From positions 1 to 64,000 of the forward strand of contig JADJXQ010000001.1 of the NCBI GenBank assembly GCA_016710335.1: DNA of 64,000 bases. The letters run 5' to 3'. A program made the position numbers and the translations under genes. The notes below the pieces were generated by a model that was not told where the DNA came from, did no database searches, and saw nothing but the letters and a program-made list of their open reading frames with translations. This DNA comes from Rhodospirillales bacterium. Lineage in GTDB: Bacteria; Pseudomonadota; Alphaproteobacteria; Rhodospirillales; Defluviicoccaceae. Shown piece after piece: positions 28,462-37,249 of this stretch; positions within the stretch are counted from its first letter, which is position 1; each line of letters starts with the position of its first letter.

Positions 28462-29611
28462 ATGAGAACCACGACGACCATGACGACCATGACATACCTC
28501 GACCATAACGCGACGACCCCGGCACGGCCGGGTGTGGCCGACGCGGTGGCGGCAGTTCTCTGCGCCACGGGGAACCCGTCGTCCGTGCATCGCTACGGCC
28601 GGACGGTCCGGCGGATGGTGGAGGATGCCCGCGATCAGGTCGCCGCGCTGGTTGGCGCCGCGCCCGCCGAGGTGGTGTTTACCAGCGGCGGAACCGAGGC
28701 CAATGCACTGGCGCTCTGCGGTCGTGGAGAGCGCAGGCTGCTGGTTTCAGCCGTCGAGCACCCGTCGGTCCTGAAAGCCGTCGAGGGCGCGGACATCATC
28801 CCCGTCGATGGCGACGGCGTTGTAGATGTCGCGGCGCTGGAGCGTCTGCTGGACGATGCGCCGAGGCCGAGCCTCGTGTCGGTGATGCTCGCCAACAACG
28901 AGACGGGCGTGCTGCAACCGGTTGCAGCGGTGTCGGACGTCGCCCGCCGCCATGGCGCGCGGGTCCACTGCGATGCCGTGCAGGCGGCCGGGAAGATCGC
29001 CATCGACGTTCGCGAACTGGACGTAGACCTGTTGTCGCTCTCGGCCCACAAACTGGGCGGCCCGCCCGGCGTCGGCGCGCTCATCGTTCGTGGAGACGCA
29101 GGCGTCACGGCCATGATGCGGGGCGGCGGTCAGGAACGAGGCCGGCGCGCCGGCACGGAGAACGTGCCGGGTATCGTCGGCTTGGGTCGCGGCCGAGGCC
29201 GCGCGCCACGAGACGGCGACTTGGACGCGGATCGCCGCTTGGCGCGACGCTCTTGAGCGCGGCGCTGCAGCCCGCGTCCCGGCGGCGCATGTGTTCGGCA
29301 CAGACGCTCCGCGGCTGCCCAACACCACGTGCATCGCCATGCCGGGCGTCGACAGCGCCATCCAGGTGATGGCGCTGGACCTCGCGGGCATCGCCGTCAG
29401 CGCCGGATCGGCGTGCTCGTCCGGCAAGGTGACGCAGAGCCACGTACTGGCGGCCATGGGCGTGCCGCAAGCGACGGCCCGCTCGGCGATCCGGGTCAGC
29501 CTCGGCTGGACCAGTCGGGAGGACGACGTGGAGCGGTTTCTGGCTTCCTGGTCCGCGCTGAGCGCTCGCAGCGGCCGAGAGGACCGGGATGAGCAGACCC
29601 GAGCGGCCTGA
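28462..29611 (+). CDS. NifS-like cysteine desulfurase, frameshifted
   Basis: First of two tandem desulfurases. YLDHNATTPARPGVADAVAA, SSVHRYGRTVRRMVEDAR, VVFTSGGTEANALALCG, MLANNETGVLQPVAAVSDVA, HCDAVQAAGKIAIDV, LSAHKLGGPPGVGALIVR (PLP lysine) and, after a +1 base near 29188, HVFGTDAPRLPNTTCIAMPG and VSAGSACSSGKV (active cysteine). Length ~383 codons is normal. It resembles the IscS-paralogue that precedes iscS in many alphaproteobacterial isc operons. Start chosen at 28462; ATG 28489 (MTYLDH) is the family-typical N-terminus and may be the true one. The extra base lies in a run-rich GGGTCGCGG context. Confidence 0.82.
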
Positions 29612-29679
29612 AGCGGGCTCGGGAACGAGAATGACTGTTGGCGGAGCTCGGCGACGAGCGGAATGGACAGGGTGACGAG

Positions 29680-30940
29680 ATGAACGACCATGTGGCGGTG
29701 AACACCAACTTCGAGGAGCGCACCAACCGGAGTGCGCCCGTCTATCTGGACTATCAGGCGACGACGCCGACGGATCGCCGGGTGGTGGACGCGATGTTGC
29801 CGTACTTCACGGAGGTGTTCGGCAATCCTCATTCGCGGAGCCACCAGTACGGCTGGGATGCGGAAACGGCCGTGGAGAAAGCGCGCGGCCAGATCGCCGA
29901 CCTGATCGGCGCCAACCCGAAGGAGATCATCTTTACGTCCGGCGCCACCGAGTCGAACAACCTTGCGATCAAGGGCGTCGCGCGTTTCCATCGTGACCGC
30001 AAGAACCACGTGATCACCTGCGTCACCGAGCACAAGTGCGTGCTCGACAGCTGCCGGCACCTGGAGCAGGAAGGCTTTCACGTCACCTATCTGCCGGTGC
30101 AGCAGAACGGCCTGATCGATCTCGACCGGCTGAAAGACGCCATGACCGACAAGACGGTGCTGGTGTCGATCATGACCGTCAACAACGAGATCGGGGTGAT
30201 CCAGCCGATCGAGGAGATCGGCGCCATCTGCCGTGAGCGGAAGGTGCACTTTCATACCGATGCGGCGCAGGCGGTCGGCAAGATTCCGATGAATGTCGAT
30301 GAGATGAACATCGATCTGCTGAGCATATCCGGCCACAAGCTGTACGGTCCCAAAGGCATCGGCGCGTTGTACGTGCGCCGCCGGCCACGGGTGCGCCTCG
30401 AGGCGCTGATCAACGGCGGCGGCCAGGAACGCGGCATGCGGTCCGGCACCCTGCCGACGCCGCTCTGCGTCGGTCTCGGCGAGGCATGCGCCATTGCCGC
30501 CAACGAAATGGGCGCCGAGGCGGAGCGCCTGCGGATGCTGCGGGACCGGTTCTACAACGCAATCAACGAGCAGTTGTCGGAGGTTTACCTCAACGGCGAC
30601 CTGGACAATCGCATCCCTGGAAATCTCAACCTCAGCTTTGCCTACGTGGAGGGCGAGGGGCTGATGATGGGGATCAAGGATCTGGCGGTATCCTCGGGCT
30701 CGGCCTGCACATCGGCCTCGCTCGAGCCGTCGTACGTGCTGCGGGCACTCGGCGTCGAGGAGGAGTTGGCGCACACCAGCCTCCGCATCGGCCTCGGTCG
30801 CTTCAGCACCGCGGAAGACGTGGATTTCGCGGTCGAGCGGATCGTCCGCGAGGTGCGCCAAGCTGCGCGAGATGAGCCCGCTCTGGGAGATGGCCCAGGA
30901 GGGCATCGACATCAAGTCGATCGAATGGGCGGCGCACTGA
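29680..30940 (+). CDS. iscS: Cysteine desulfurase IscS, +1 frameshift near the 3' end
   Basis: Sulfur donor for Fe-S assembly, PLP-dependent. VYLDYQATTPTDRRVVDAML, NPHSRSHQYGWDAE, IIFTSGATESNNLAIKGVAR, SIMTVNNEIGVIQPIEEIG, HTDAAQAVGKIPMNVDEM, SISGHKLYGPKGIGALYVRR (PLP lysine), AVSSGSACTSASLEPSYV (catalytic cysteine) and IGLGRFSTAEDVDF. At about 30858 one extra C shifts the frame; the true end REMSPLWEMAQEGIDIK then SIEWAAH stops at 30940. Without this indel the protein has ~419 residues, the normal IscS size. As written, the frame runs on into iscU. ATG 29680 begins MNDHVAVNTNF. Confidence 0.93.
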
Positions 30941-31020
30941 GGGGAGATAAGGAACGCTTCAGGCGTCGCGGCGGCGGCGCAGCACACCCATCCAAGCAAG
31001 GTTGGAAGAGGAAGAGGACG

Positions 31021-31422
31021 ATGGCATACAGCAAGAACGTGGTTGATCATTACGAGCATCCCCGCAACGTCGGGTCGCTCGACAAGAAGGACGAGGGCGT
31101 CGGCACCGGTCTGGTCGGCGCACCCGCGTGCGGCGACGTCATGAAGCTGCAGATCAAGGTCGGCATGGACGGCCTCATCGAGGACGCCAAGTTCAAGACC
31201 TTCGGCTGCGGCTCGGCGATCGCCTCCAGCTCGCTGGTGACCGAGTGGGTCAAGGGCAAGTCCCTCGACGAGGCGGCCCAGATCCGCAATACCCAGATCG
31301 CCGAGCATCTCGCCCTGCCACCGGTCAAGATCCATTGCTCGGTACTCGCCGAGGATGCTATCAAGGCCGCCGTCGCCGACTATCGCGCGAAACACGGAAC
31401 CACCAAGAGCGCGGCGGAGTAA
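31021..31422 (+). CDS. iscU: Fe-S cluster scaffold IscU
   Basis: 133 residues. The three scaffold cysteines are in VGAPACGDVMKL, FKTFGCGSAIAS and VKIHCSVLAEDA, and the HscA-binding LPPVK motif precedes the last one. Starts MAYSKNVVDHYEHPRNVGSL at ATG 31021 after GGAAGAGG. It receives sulfur from IscS and releases the cluster with HscA/HscB. It is in the same frame as the frameshifted iscS reading, so the two appear fused, but it has its own ribosome site. Confidence 0.96.
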   Translation: MAYSKNVVDHYEHPRNVGSLDKKDEGVGTGLVGAPACGDVMKLQIKVGMDGLIEDAKFKTFGCGSAIASSSLVTEWVKGKSLDEAAQIRNTQIAEHLALPPVKIHCSVLAEDAIKAAVADYRAKHGTTKSAAE

Positions 31423-31471
31423 ATCCACGAATGACTTGGATGATAAACCCACTGGCGGTGAGAGGCGGCCG

Positions 31472-31816
31472 ATGATGGCTGGGCGCATGCAGCCGCTCAG
31501 CGTAACGCCGGCCGCCGCTGAGCGCATCAAGGCGATGATCGCGGGCCGCGGCAAGCCCACCGCCGGCGTGCGGGTCGGGGTGCGCAGCCGCGGCTGCTCC
31601 GGCATGGCGTACACGCTCGAGTTCGCCGACGAGAAGGGCCCGTTCGATGAGGAGGTGGGCGTCGACGGGGTCAACATCCTGATCGACCCCAAGGCGGCCA
31701 TGTTCATCATCGGAACCGAGATGGACTTCGTCGACAGCAAGCTGGAGTCGGGGTTCGTGTTTCGCAACCCGAACGAAAAGGGCCGGTGCGGCTGCGGCGA
31801 GTCGTTTCATGTCTGA
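31472..31816 (+). CDS. iscA: HesB/IscA-family Fe-S carrier
   Basis: 114 residues from ATG 31472 (ATG 31475 or 31487 also possible) after AGAGGCGG. The A-type carrier cysteines are SRGCSGMAYTLEF and the C-terminal GRCGCGESFHV. PLSVTPAAAERIKAMIAGRG and FVDSKLESGFVFRNPNEK are the family body. Delivers clusters to target proteins. Preceded by iscU with a ~50-bp gap. Confidence 0.93.
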   Translation: MMAGRMQPLSVTPAAAERIKAMIAGRGKPTAGVRVGVRSRGCSGMAYTLEFADEKGPFDEEVGVDGVNILIDPKAAMFIIGTEMDFVDSKLESGFVFRNPNEKGRCGCGESFHV

Positions 31817-31940
31817 GTGGGCCAAGTCGCCGCCGGATCGGCGCCGGTCGCGGGCCGAGCGCTAGCCTCACCGCTCCACCCCGGTTGATAGCGCCCCCGC
31901 CCGAACGCGGGGCGGGCGCAACAGGAGTGTTTTCGTCCGA

Positions 31941-32645
31941 ATGCAGGACGCCAACGCCAGCACGGCCAACGTCACCACGGCCAATGTCAACGCGAAAGCT
32001 CGGATCGGCCGCGCCGACGCCGAGACGTGCTGGTCGTGCCACGGTCCGGTCGCGCCCGAGGCGGTGTTCTGCGACATCTGTGATGCGGTACAGCCGCCGG
32101 GCCAGCGGGATCACTTCGCCCGGCTCGGGCTCGACGTCGGTTTCGAGATCGACGCGGCGACGCTCGACCGCCGCTACTTCGACAGCCAGCGTCGCCTGCA
32201 TCCGGATCGCTTCGCCGCGCGCACCGCCCGGGAGCGCGCGCTTTCGCAACAGCAGGCGACCGCGGTCAACGAGGCCTACGAGACGCTCAAGGACCCGCTG
32301 AAGCGCGCCGACTATCTGGTGCATCTGTGGGGCGCCGGGGTGCTGCCGGAGGGCTGCAACCTGGTTGCCGATCAGGAGTTGCTGACCGAGAGCCTGGAGT
32401 TGCGCGAGGCGCTGGCCGAGGCCGAGACGATAGCCGAGGTCGCCCTTCTGGAGACACGGGCCGCCGCCGACATCCGCGCCTGCGTCGGCGACTTGGCCGG
32501 CGTGTTCGCCGATGGCGAAATCGAGGCTGCGTGTCGCCTCACCACGCGCCTCAAGTACCTGCGGAAGCTCGCGCAGGAGTGCCGGATCAGGCGCGCCCGG
32601 CTCGGCGACCGCGGCGGCGATGGCGGCACCGGCGGGCGGGGCTGA
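31941..32645 (+). CDS. hscB: Co-chaperone HscB with N-terminal zinc-like site
   Basis: 234 residues. The J-domain carries HPD in RYFDSQRRLHPDRFAART and AYETLKDPLKRADYLVHLWG. The C-terminal three-helix domain binds IscU. Before the J-domain a ~50-residue extension has CWSC and CDIC spaced by about 14 residues, as in some HscB forms with a zinc site. HscB brings IscU to HscA. The first ~20 residues are an Ala/Asn/Thr-rich tail. It is 2 bp before the hscA ATG, suggesting coupling. Confidence 0.92.
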   Translation: MQDANASTANVTTANVNAKARIGRADAETCWSCHGPVAPEAVFCDICDAVQPPGQRDHFARLGLDVGFEIDAATLDRRYFDSQRRLHPDRFAARTARERALSQQQATAVNEAYETLKDPLKRADYLVHLWGAGVLPEGCNLVADQELLTESLELREALAEAETIAEVALLETRAAADIRACVGDLAGVFADGEIEAACRLTTRLKYLRKLAQECRIRRARLGDRGGDGGTGGRG

Positions 32646-32646
32646 A

Positions 32647-34572
32647 ATGGCGGGACTGCTGCAGATCCACGAGCCGGGGCAGACGCCTCTGCCCCATGAA
32701 AAAGACGACACCCTCGCCGTCGGCATCGATCTCGGCACCACCAATTCGGTGGTCGCCGTTGCCAGCGACGACGCCGTCGAGGTGCTCCGCGACGATCAGG
32801 GAAAGGCGCTGGTGCCGTCGGTGGTGGCCTTCGCAGCCGATGGCTCGGCGATTGTCGGCGAGTTCGCGCGCCGGTTATTGCTGGATCGGCCCGAGGCGGT
32901 GGTCAGTTCGGTCAAGCGCCTGATGGGCCGCGGGCTGAAGGACGTCAAGAGCCTGGCGGGCACCCTGCCCTACGACGTCGTGCCGGCGGCGGACGGCGGC
33001 TCCGGCATGGTGCGGCTCCGGGTCGGCGGGCGCGAATTGACCCCGGTCGAGGTGTCGGCGGAAATCCTCAAGGCGCTCCAGGAGCGGGCAGAAGACCATC
33101 TCGGCAAGATCGTCGACCGTGCCGTGATCACGGTTCCGGCCTACTTCGACGACGCGGCGCGCACCGCCACCAAGGACGCCGCCCGTCTCGCCGGCCTGGA
33201 GGTGCTGCGCCTGGTCAATGAGCCGACCGCTGCGGCGCTGGCTTACGGCCTCGACGAAGACGCAGAAGGGCTCTACGCGGTCTACGACCTGGGCGGCGGA
33301 ACCTTCGACATTTCGCTGCTCCGCATGGAGAAGGGGGTGTTCCAGGTGCTGGCGACCGGCGGCGACGCCGCGCTCGGCGGCGACGACTTCGACCATGCGA
33401 TTGCAGAGTCGTTCCTGGCCGAGCGTCGTGAGCGCCTGGGGGAACGCGCCCTCACCAGCTCGGAAGCCAAGATGGCGTTGATGTCGGCACGCCTCGCCAA
33501 GGAGTGCCTGACCACCCAGGATGCGGGCGAATGGACGATCGACGCCCATGACGAAATCAGCCTGCACGCCCTCGACCGCAACCGCCTTGAAGCGCTGCTC
33601 GCGCCGTTCGTCGATCGCACCATCCGGCTCTGCGCCGACGTGCTGGCCGACGCCGGCGTCACCACGGATGAGGTCAAGGGCGTCGTACTGGTCGGCGGCT
33701 CCACCCGCGTGCCGCTGGTCCGCCGCCGCGTCGCGGAGTGGTTCGGACGCGAGCCGCTCGCCAACATCGATCCGGACGAAGTGGTCGCCGTCGGCGCCGC
33801 CCTGCAGGCCAAGGCGTTGACCCGCGGCTCCGACACGCTGCTGCTGGACGTGACGCCATTGAGCCTCGGCTTGGAGACCATGGGCGGCCTGGTCGAGAAG
33901 ATCATCCCGCGCAACACGCCGATCCCCGTCGCACGCGCCCAGGAGTTCACCACCTACCACGACGGCCAGACCGCCATCTCCATCCACGTGGTGCAGGGCG
34001 AACGGGAAATGGTCGGCCAATGCCGCTCCCTCGCCCACTTCGAACTCCGCGACATTCCCCCGATGACCGCCGGCGCCGCACGCATCCGCGTCACGTTCGC
34101 CGTCGACGCCGACGGGCTGTTGACCGTCAGCGCCCGCGAGCAGGCAACGGGCAAGGAGCAGCACATCGCCGTCAAGCCGTCCTATGGCCTCGGCGAGGAC
34201 GAGATGGCGCAGATGCTGTACGAGAGCATGCAGCATGCCGGCGAAGACATGAGCCGCCGCCTTGTGGTCGAGGCCCGGGTCGAGGCCAAGCGGGTGGTCA
34301 ACGCCGTGGAGGCAGCGATGCAGGCCGATGGCGATCTGCTCGCAGACGACGAACGAGCGGACATCGCCGCCGTCGTCGATCAGGTCGAGGCGGCCATGGC
34401 CGGGGAGGATCGCGACGCCATCACCGCGGCGGTCGAGGATCTGGAGGCGGCGACGCGGGCTTTTGCGGAGCGGCGCATGGATCGCGGTCTGCGCAAGGCG
34501 CTGCGCGGCCATGATGTGAGCGAATTCGAAGGTCCGGCGGGGAACGCCGCCGGGACCGCAAGCGGACAGTAG
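32647..34572 (+). CDS. hscA: Fe-S chaperone HscA (Hsp70 type)
   Basis: 641 residues. Actin-like ATPase: LAVGIDLGTTNSVVAVASDD, DDAARTATKDAARLAGLEVL, LVNEPTAAALAYGLDEDAEG, VYDLGGGTFDISLLRMEKGV and GVVLVGGSTRVPLVRRRVAE. Substrate-binding domain with DVTPLSLGLETMGG and EFTTYHDGQTAISIHVVQGE. It recognises LPPVK in IscU. ATG 32647 (MAGLLQIHEPGQTPLPHEKD) chosen; a longer frame reads antisense-like through hscB. Follows hscB with no gap. Confidence 0.96.
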   Translation: MAGLLQIHEPGQTPLPHEKDDTLAVGIDLGTTNSVVAVASDDAVEVLRDDQGKALVPSVVAFAADGSAIVGEFARRLLLDRPEAVVSSVKRLMGRGLKDVKSLAGTLPYDVVPAADGGSGMVRLRVGGRELTPVEVSAEILKALQERAEDHLGKIVDRAVITVPAYFDDAARTATKDAARLAGLEVLRLVNEPTAAALAYGLDEDAEGLYAVYDLGGGTFDISLLRMEKGVFQVLATGGDAALGGDDFDHAIAESFLAERRERLGERALTSSEAKMALMSARLAKECLTTQDAGEWTIDAHDEISLHALDRNRLEALLAPFVDRTIRLCADVLADAGVTTDEVKGVVLVGGSTRVPLVRRRVAEWFGREPLANIDPDEVVAVGAALQAKALTRGSDTLLLDVTPLSLGLETMGGLVEKIIPRNTPIPVARAQEFTTYHDGQTAISIHVVQGEREMVGQCRSLAHFELRDIPPMTAGAARIRVTFAVDADGLLTVSAREQATGKEQHIAVKPSYGLGEDEMAQMLYESMQHAGEDMSRRLVVEARVEAKRVVNAVEAAMQADGDLLADDERADIAAVVDQVEAAMAGEDRDAITAAVEDLEAATRAFAERRMDRGLRKALRGHDVSEFEGPAGNAAGTASGQ

Positions 34573-34588
34573 TTGAGGACCACTTTCG

Positions 34589-34927
34589 ATGGCGAAGATC
34601 ACGTTTGTTTCCGCGGATGGGACGCAGCGCAAGGAGGTGGAGGCGCCGGAGGGCCTGTCGGTGCTGGAGATCGCCCACCACAACGACATCGACCTGGAAG
34701 GCGCCTGCGAGGGGTCGCTGGCGTGCTCGACCTGCCACGTCGTCGTCGATCCGGAATGGTTCGACCGGCTGGACGACCCGAGCGAGGAGGAAGAGGACAT
34801 GCTCGACCTCGCCTTCGGCCTGACCCATACGTCCCGCCTCGGCTGCCAGATCCGCATCACCCCGGCCCTCGACGGCCTGACCGTCAAGCTGCCGTCCGCC
34901 ACCCGCAACATGATGGTGGACAAGTAG
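34589..34927 (+). CDS. fdx: [2Fe-2S] ferredoxin, isc type
   Basis: 112 residues. Cluster ligands CEGSLACSTCHVVV and C in RLGCQIRITPALDGL, the adrenodoxin-like spacing of Isc ferredoxins. Supplies electrons for cluster assembly. Directly after hscA (16 bp) with start MAKITFVSADGTQRKEVEAP. Confidence 0.96.
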   Translation: MAKITFVSADGTQRKEVEAPEGLSVLEIAHHNDIDLEGACEGSLACSTCHVVVDPEWFDRLDDPSEEEEDMLDLAFGLTHTSRLGCQIRITPALDGLTVKLPSATRNMMVDK

Positions 34928-34985
34928 CGCGCCCCGGCGCACGGGGGCATCATCGTCGACGATCCGCTGCAACGGGAGGCAGGAA

Positions 34986-35186
34986 ATGGGGCTTCGCTGG
35001 ACCGACACCACCGATATCGCCATCGCGTTGGAAGAGGCGCACCCGGACGCCGACGTCGTGAACCTCCGCTTCACCGACCTGTGGCGGTGGGTCCAGGCCC
35101 TGCCCGACTTCGCCGACGACCCGGAACGCTCGAACGAAAAGATCCTGGAGTCCATCCAGATGGCTTGGCTCGACGAGCGGGAGTGA
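34986..35186 (+). CDS. iscX: Fe-S assembly protein IscX
   Basis: 66 residues, starting MGLRWTDTTDIAIALEEAHP after GGGAGGCAGGAA. Acidic small protein with LRFTDLWRWVQALPDF, ILESIQMAWLDERE, the IscX (YfhJ) family. It binds IscS and iron and modulates sulfur transfer. It closes the isc set, 58 bp after fdx. Confidence 0.93.
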   Translation: MGLRWTDTTDIAIALEEAHPDADVVNLRFTDLWRWVQALPDFADDPERSNEKILESIQMAWLDERE

Positions 35187-35376
35187 CGCGGGCCAGGATG
35201 CGGCCGACGACGATGAGCTTGCGGACTCCACCGCCCACAGCCTTGCTTCGACACACCCTGTTGCCTCGGGAACCGCAGCGGCATCGAAACCAACACCGCG
35301 TGGCGATGGCTGGACAAGGGCGGCTCCAGGTCACATCTCTCAGTCGCGGCAACACGGCAGAAGGATACGGTGGGCA

Positions 35377-35700
35377 ATGGCGAAGGCTCCGCGGGACAGC
35401 AAGCACCACGAGGCGCGGCACAAGCACGGCGAGGAGATGGAGTTCAGGATAGCCGCGCGGCGCAACCGGCTGCTCGGCCTGTGGGCGGCGGAAAAGATGG
35501 GGCTTGCGGGTGACGATGCGGTTGCTTACGCGAAGGAGGTCATCGCCTCGGATTTCGAAGAACCGGGGGAGGAGGACGTCTTTCGCAAGGTCATGGCGGA
35601 CTTCAGGGCGAAGGAGGCGGCGGTGACCGAGGCCGAGCTTCGAGAGCAGATGTTCACGCTGTTGACGACTGCCCGCAACCAACTGGCAAGCGAGAAATAG
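35377..35700 (+). CDS. F1-ATPase inhibitor (zeta subunit, DUF1476)
   Basis: 107 residues of the DUF1476 family, found in alphaproteobacteria as the inhibitory zeta subunit of F1FO-ATP synthase. EEMEFRIAARRNRLLGLWAA and FEEPGEEDVFRKVMADFRAK are the diagnostic blocks, and the N-terminus (KHHEARHKHGEEMEFRIAAR) is the inhibitory region. Binds F1 to block ATP hydrolysis. ATG 35377 lies ~190 bp after iscX; the gap holds no gene. Confidence 0.88.
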   Translation: MAKAPRDSKHHEARHKHGEEMEFRIAARRNRLLGLWAAEKMGLAGDDAVAYAKEVIASDFEEPGEEDVFRKVMADFRAKEAAVTEAELREQMFTLLTTARNQLASEK

Positions 35701-35759
35701 CGAGCCGACCGGCGAGCCTTGGCTGAGGCCGGCGAGTCCAGGCCGGCGCCGGCATCCGG

Positions 35760-37211
35760 ATGAAGACGCAAGGCATGCCGGACCACGCCACAGCACGGGA
35801 ACACCTGCAGGCCGGGCTCGACTCCATCGTCGGCCTGCTCGATCGCGAGCCGGTCCTGGCGGCGCTGAGCCGTCGTCAGAAACGCGGCCCGATCGGCGAA
35901 CTCGAGCCCGCGGAAAGCGAAGCTCTCGGCGAACTCGTTGACTGCGTGAACCTCCTCGCGCCGGCCGACGTCGCCCACCTCCTGGAGATGCTGCCGCCGG
36001 AGCGTCGCCGGCTGGTCTGGGGGGTGGTGTCCGAGGACACCGCCGGCGACGTCTTGTGGGAAGTCACCGATCACGTCGCCGACGATCTTGTCGCCAACAC
36101 GGATCGAGAGCGCCTGCTGAGCATCCTCCGCCGCATGGACGCGGACGATCTGTCGCAGATCGTTGATCACGTGCCGGGCGATGTCCTTACCGAACTCCAC
36201 GCCACCCTCGGGCCGCGGCGGCGTTCGTGGCTCGCCAGCTTCGATACTTTTCCGTCACAGTCGGTCGGCCGACTGATGACCCACGAACTGGTCGTCGTGC
36301 GGGACGACGCGACAGTCAAGGACGTGCTCAAGCTGTTCCGGCGCTTGACCGAGATCCCGGACCAGATGGATGCGCTCTACGTGGTCGACGGCCATGACCG
36401 GCTGGTCGGCCGGTTGCCCCTGCAGTGCGTGCTGTTGCACCGCCCGCGCGAGCGCGTCGTCGACATCATGGAGAGGGATGTCGTCGCGTTCGTGGCCGAC
36501 GAGGACGCCGAGGACGTGGTGCGCGCCTTCGAGCGCTACGATCTTGTGTCGGCGCCGATCGTCGATCAACGTCATCGCCTGATCGGGCGCCTGCCGGTGG
36601 ACGAGGTCGTCGATTTCGTCCGCCGTGAAGCCGAGGCCAACTCCCTGAAGCGTGAGGGGCTGAGCGGCGAGGAGGACCTGTTCGCGCCGATCTGGACCGG
36701 CGCCCGTCGGCGCTGGTTGTGGCTCTCCGTCAATCTGCTGACCGCCTTCCTGGCGTCGCGCGTCATCGGCGTCTTCCAGGAGAGCATCCAGCAGCTTGTT
36801 GCGCTGGCGACCCTGATGCCGATCATTGCGAGCGTCGGCGGCAACACCGGCAACCAGACCGTTGCCTTGATGGTCCGCGGGATCGCTCTCAATCAGATCA
36901 ACAGCGGCAACATCGGCTACCTGGCGCGGAAGGAGCTGGCAATCAGCATCATCAACGGCCTGATATGGGGAGGCGCCATGGGCCTGATCGCCTTTCTCCT
37001 CTACCAGGACGCCAAGCTGGGGTTGGTGATGGCCGCCGCCATGCTGCTCAATCTGCTCGTCGCCGCGGTGTCTGGCATCGGCGTGCCGGCGCTCATGAAA
37101 CGGCTCGGCCGCGACCCGGCGCTCGGCTCCAGCGTGCTGCTGACCTTCACCACCGACAGCATGGGCTTCCTGATCTTTCTCGGCCTGGCGACGATCGTCC
37201 TCACGTCATGA
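35760..37211 (+). CDS. mgtE: Magnesium transporter MgtE
   Basis: 483 residues. N-terminal acidic helical domain (LVDCVNLLAPADVAHLLEML, DDLSQIVDHVPGDVLTELHA), two CBS domains (SVGRLMTHELVVVRDDATVK and VVDIMERDVVAFVADEDAED), then a five-helix channel domain with VNLLTAFLASRVIGVFQESI, SVGGNTGNQTVALMVRGIAL and TDSMGFLIFLGLATIV. N and CBS domains sense cytosolic Mg2+ and close the pore. Convergent with the metallo-hydrolase gene. Confidence 0.95.
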   Translation: MKTQGMPDHATAREHLQAGLDSIVGLLDREPVLAALSRRQKRGPIGELEPAESEALGELVDCVNLLAPADVAHLLEMLPPERRRLVWGVVSEDTAGDVLWEVTDHVADDLVANTDRERLLSILRRMDADDLSQIVDHVPGDVLTELHATLGPRRRSWLASFDTFPSQSVGRLMTHELVVVRDDATVKDVLKLFRRLTEIPDQMDALYVVDGHDRLVGRLPLQCVLLHRPRERVVDIMERDVVAFVADEDAEDVVRAFERYDLVSAPIVDQRHRLIGRLPVDEVVDFVRREAEANSLKREGLSGEEDLFAPIWTGARRRWLWLSVNLLTAFLASRVIGVFQESIQQLVALATLMPIIASVGGNTGNQTVALMVRGIALNQINSGNIGYLARKELAISIINGLIWGGAMGLIAFLLYQDAKLGLVMAAAMLLNLLVAAVSGIGVPALMKRLGRDPALGSSVLLTFTTDSMGFLIFLGLATIVLTS

Positions 37212-37249
37212 CATCGGCCGCGGCATCGGCGGGGGGCACTGCAGCGGGC

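Noticed and set aside
29638..31422. IscS-IscU as a genuine fusion protein
   Set aside because: The normal IscS end is encoded one base out of frame, and IscU has its own ATG and ribosome site, so an extra base is the simpler reading. Kept as a finding for checking only.
28747..31767. A 1006-codon open frame on the minus strand across the desulfurase and isc genes
   Set aside because: It lies exactly opposite well-supported iscS/iscU sequence. Its composition is arginine/valine/histidine-rich without motifs, as expected for an antisense shadow in GC-rich DNA.
32875..34953. A 692-codon minus-strand frame over hscA and fdx
   Set aside because: hscA carries every Hsp70 motif on the plus strand; this frame has none and looks like a shadow.
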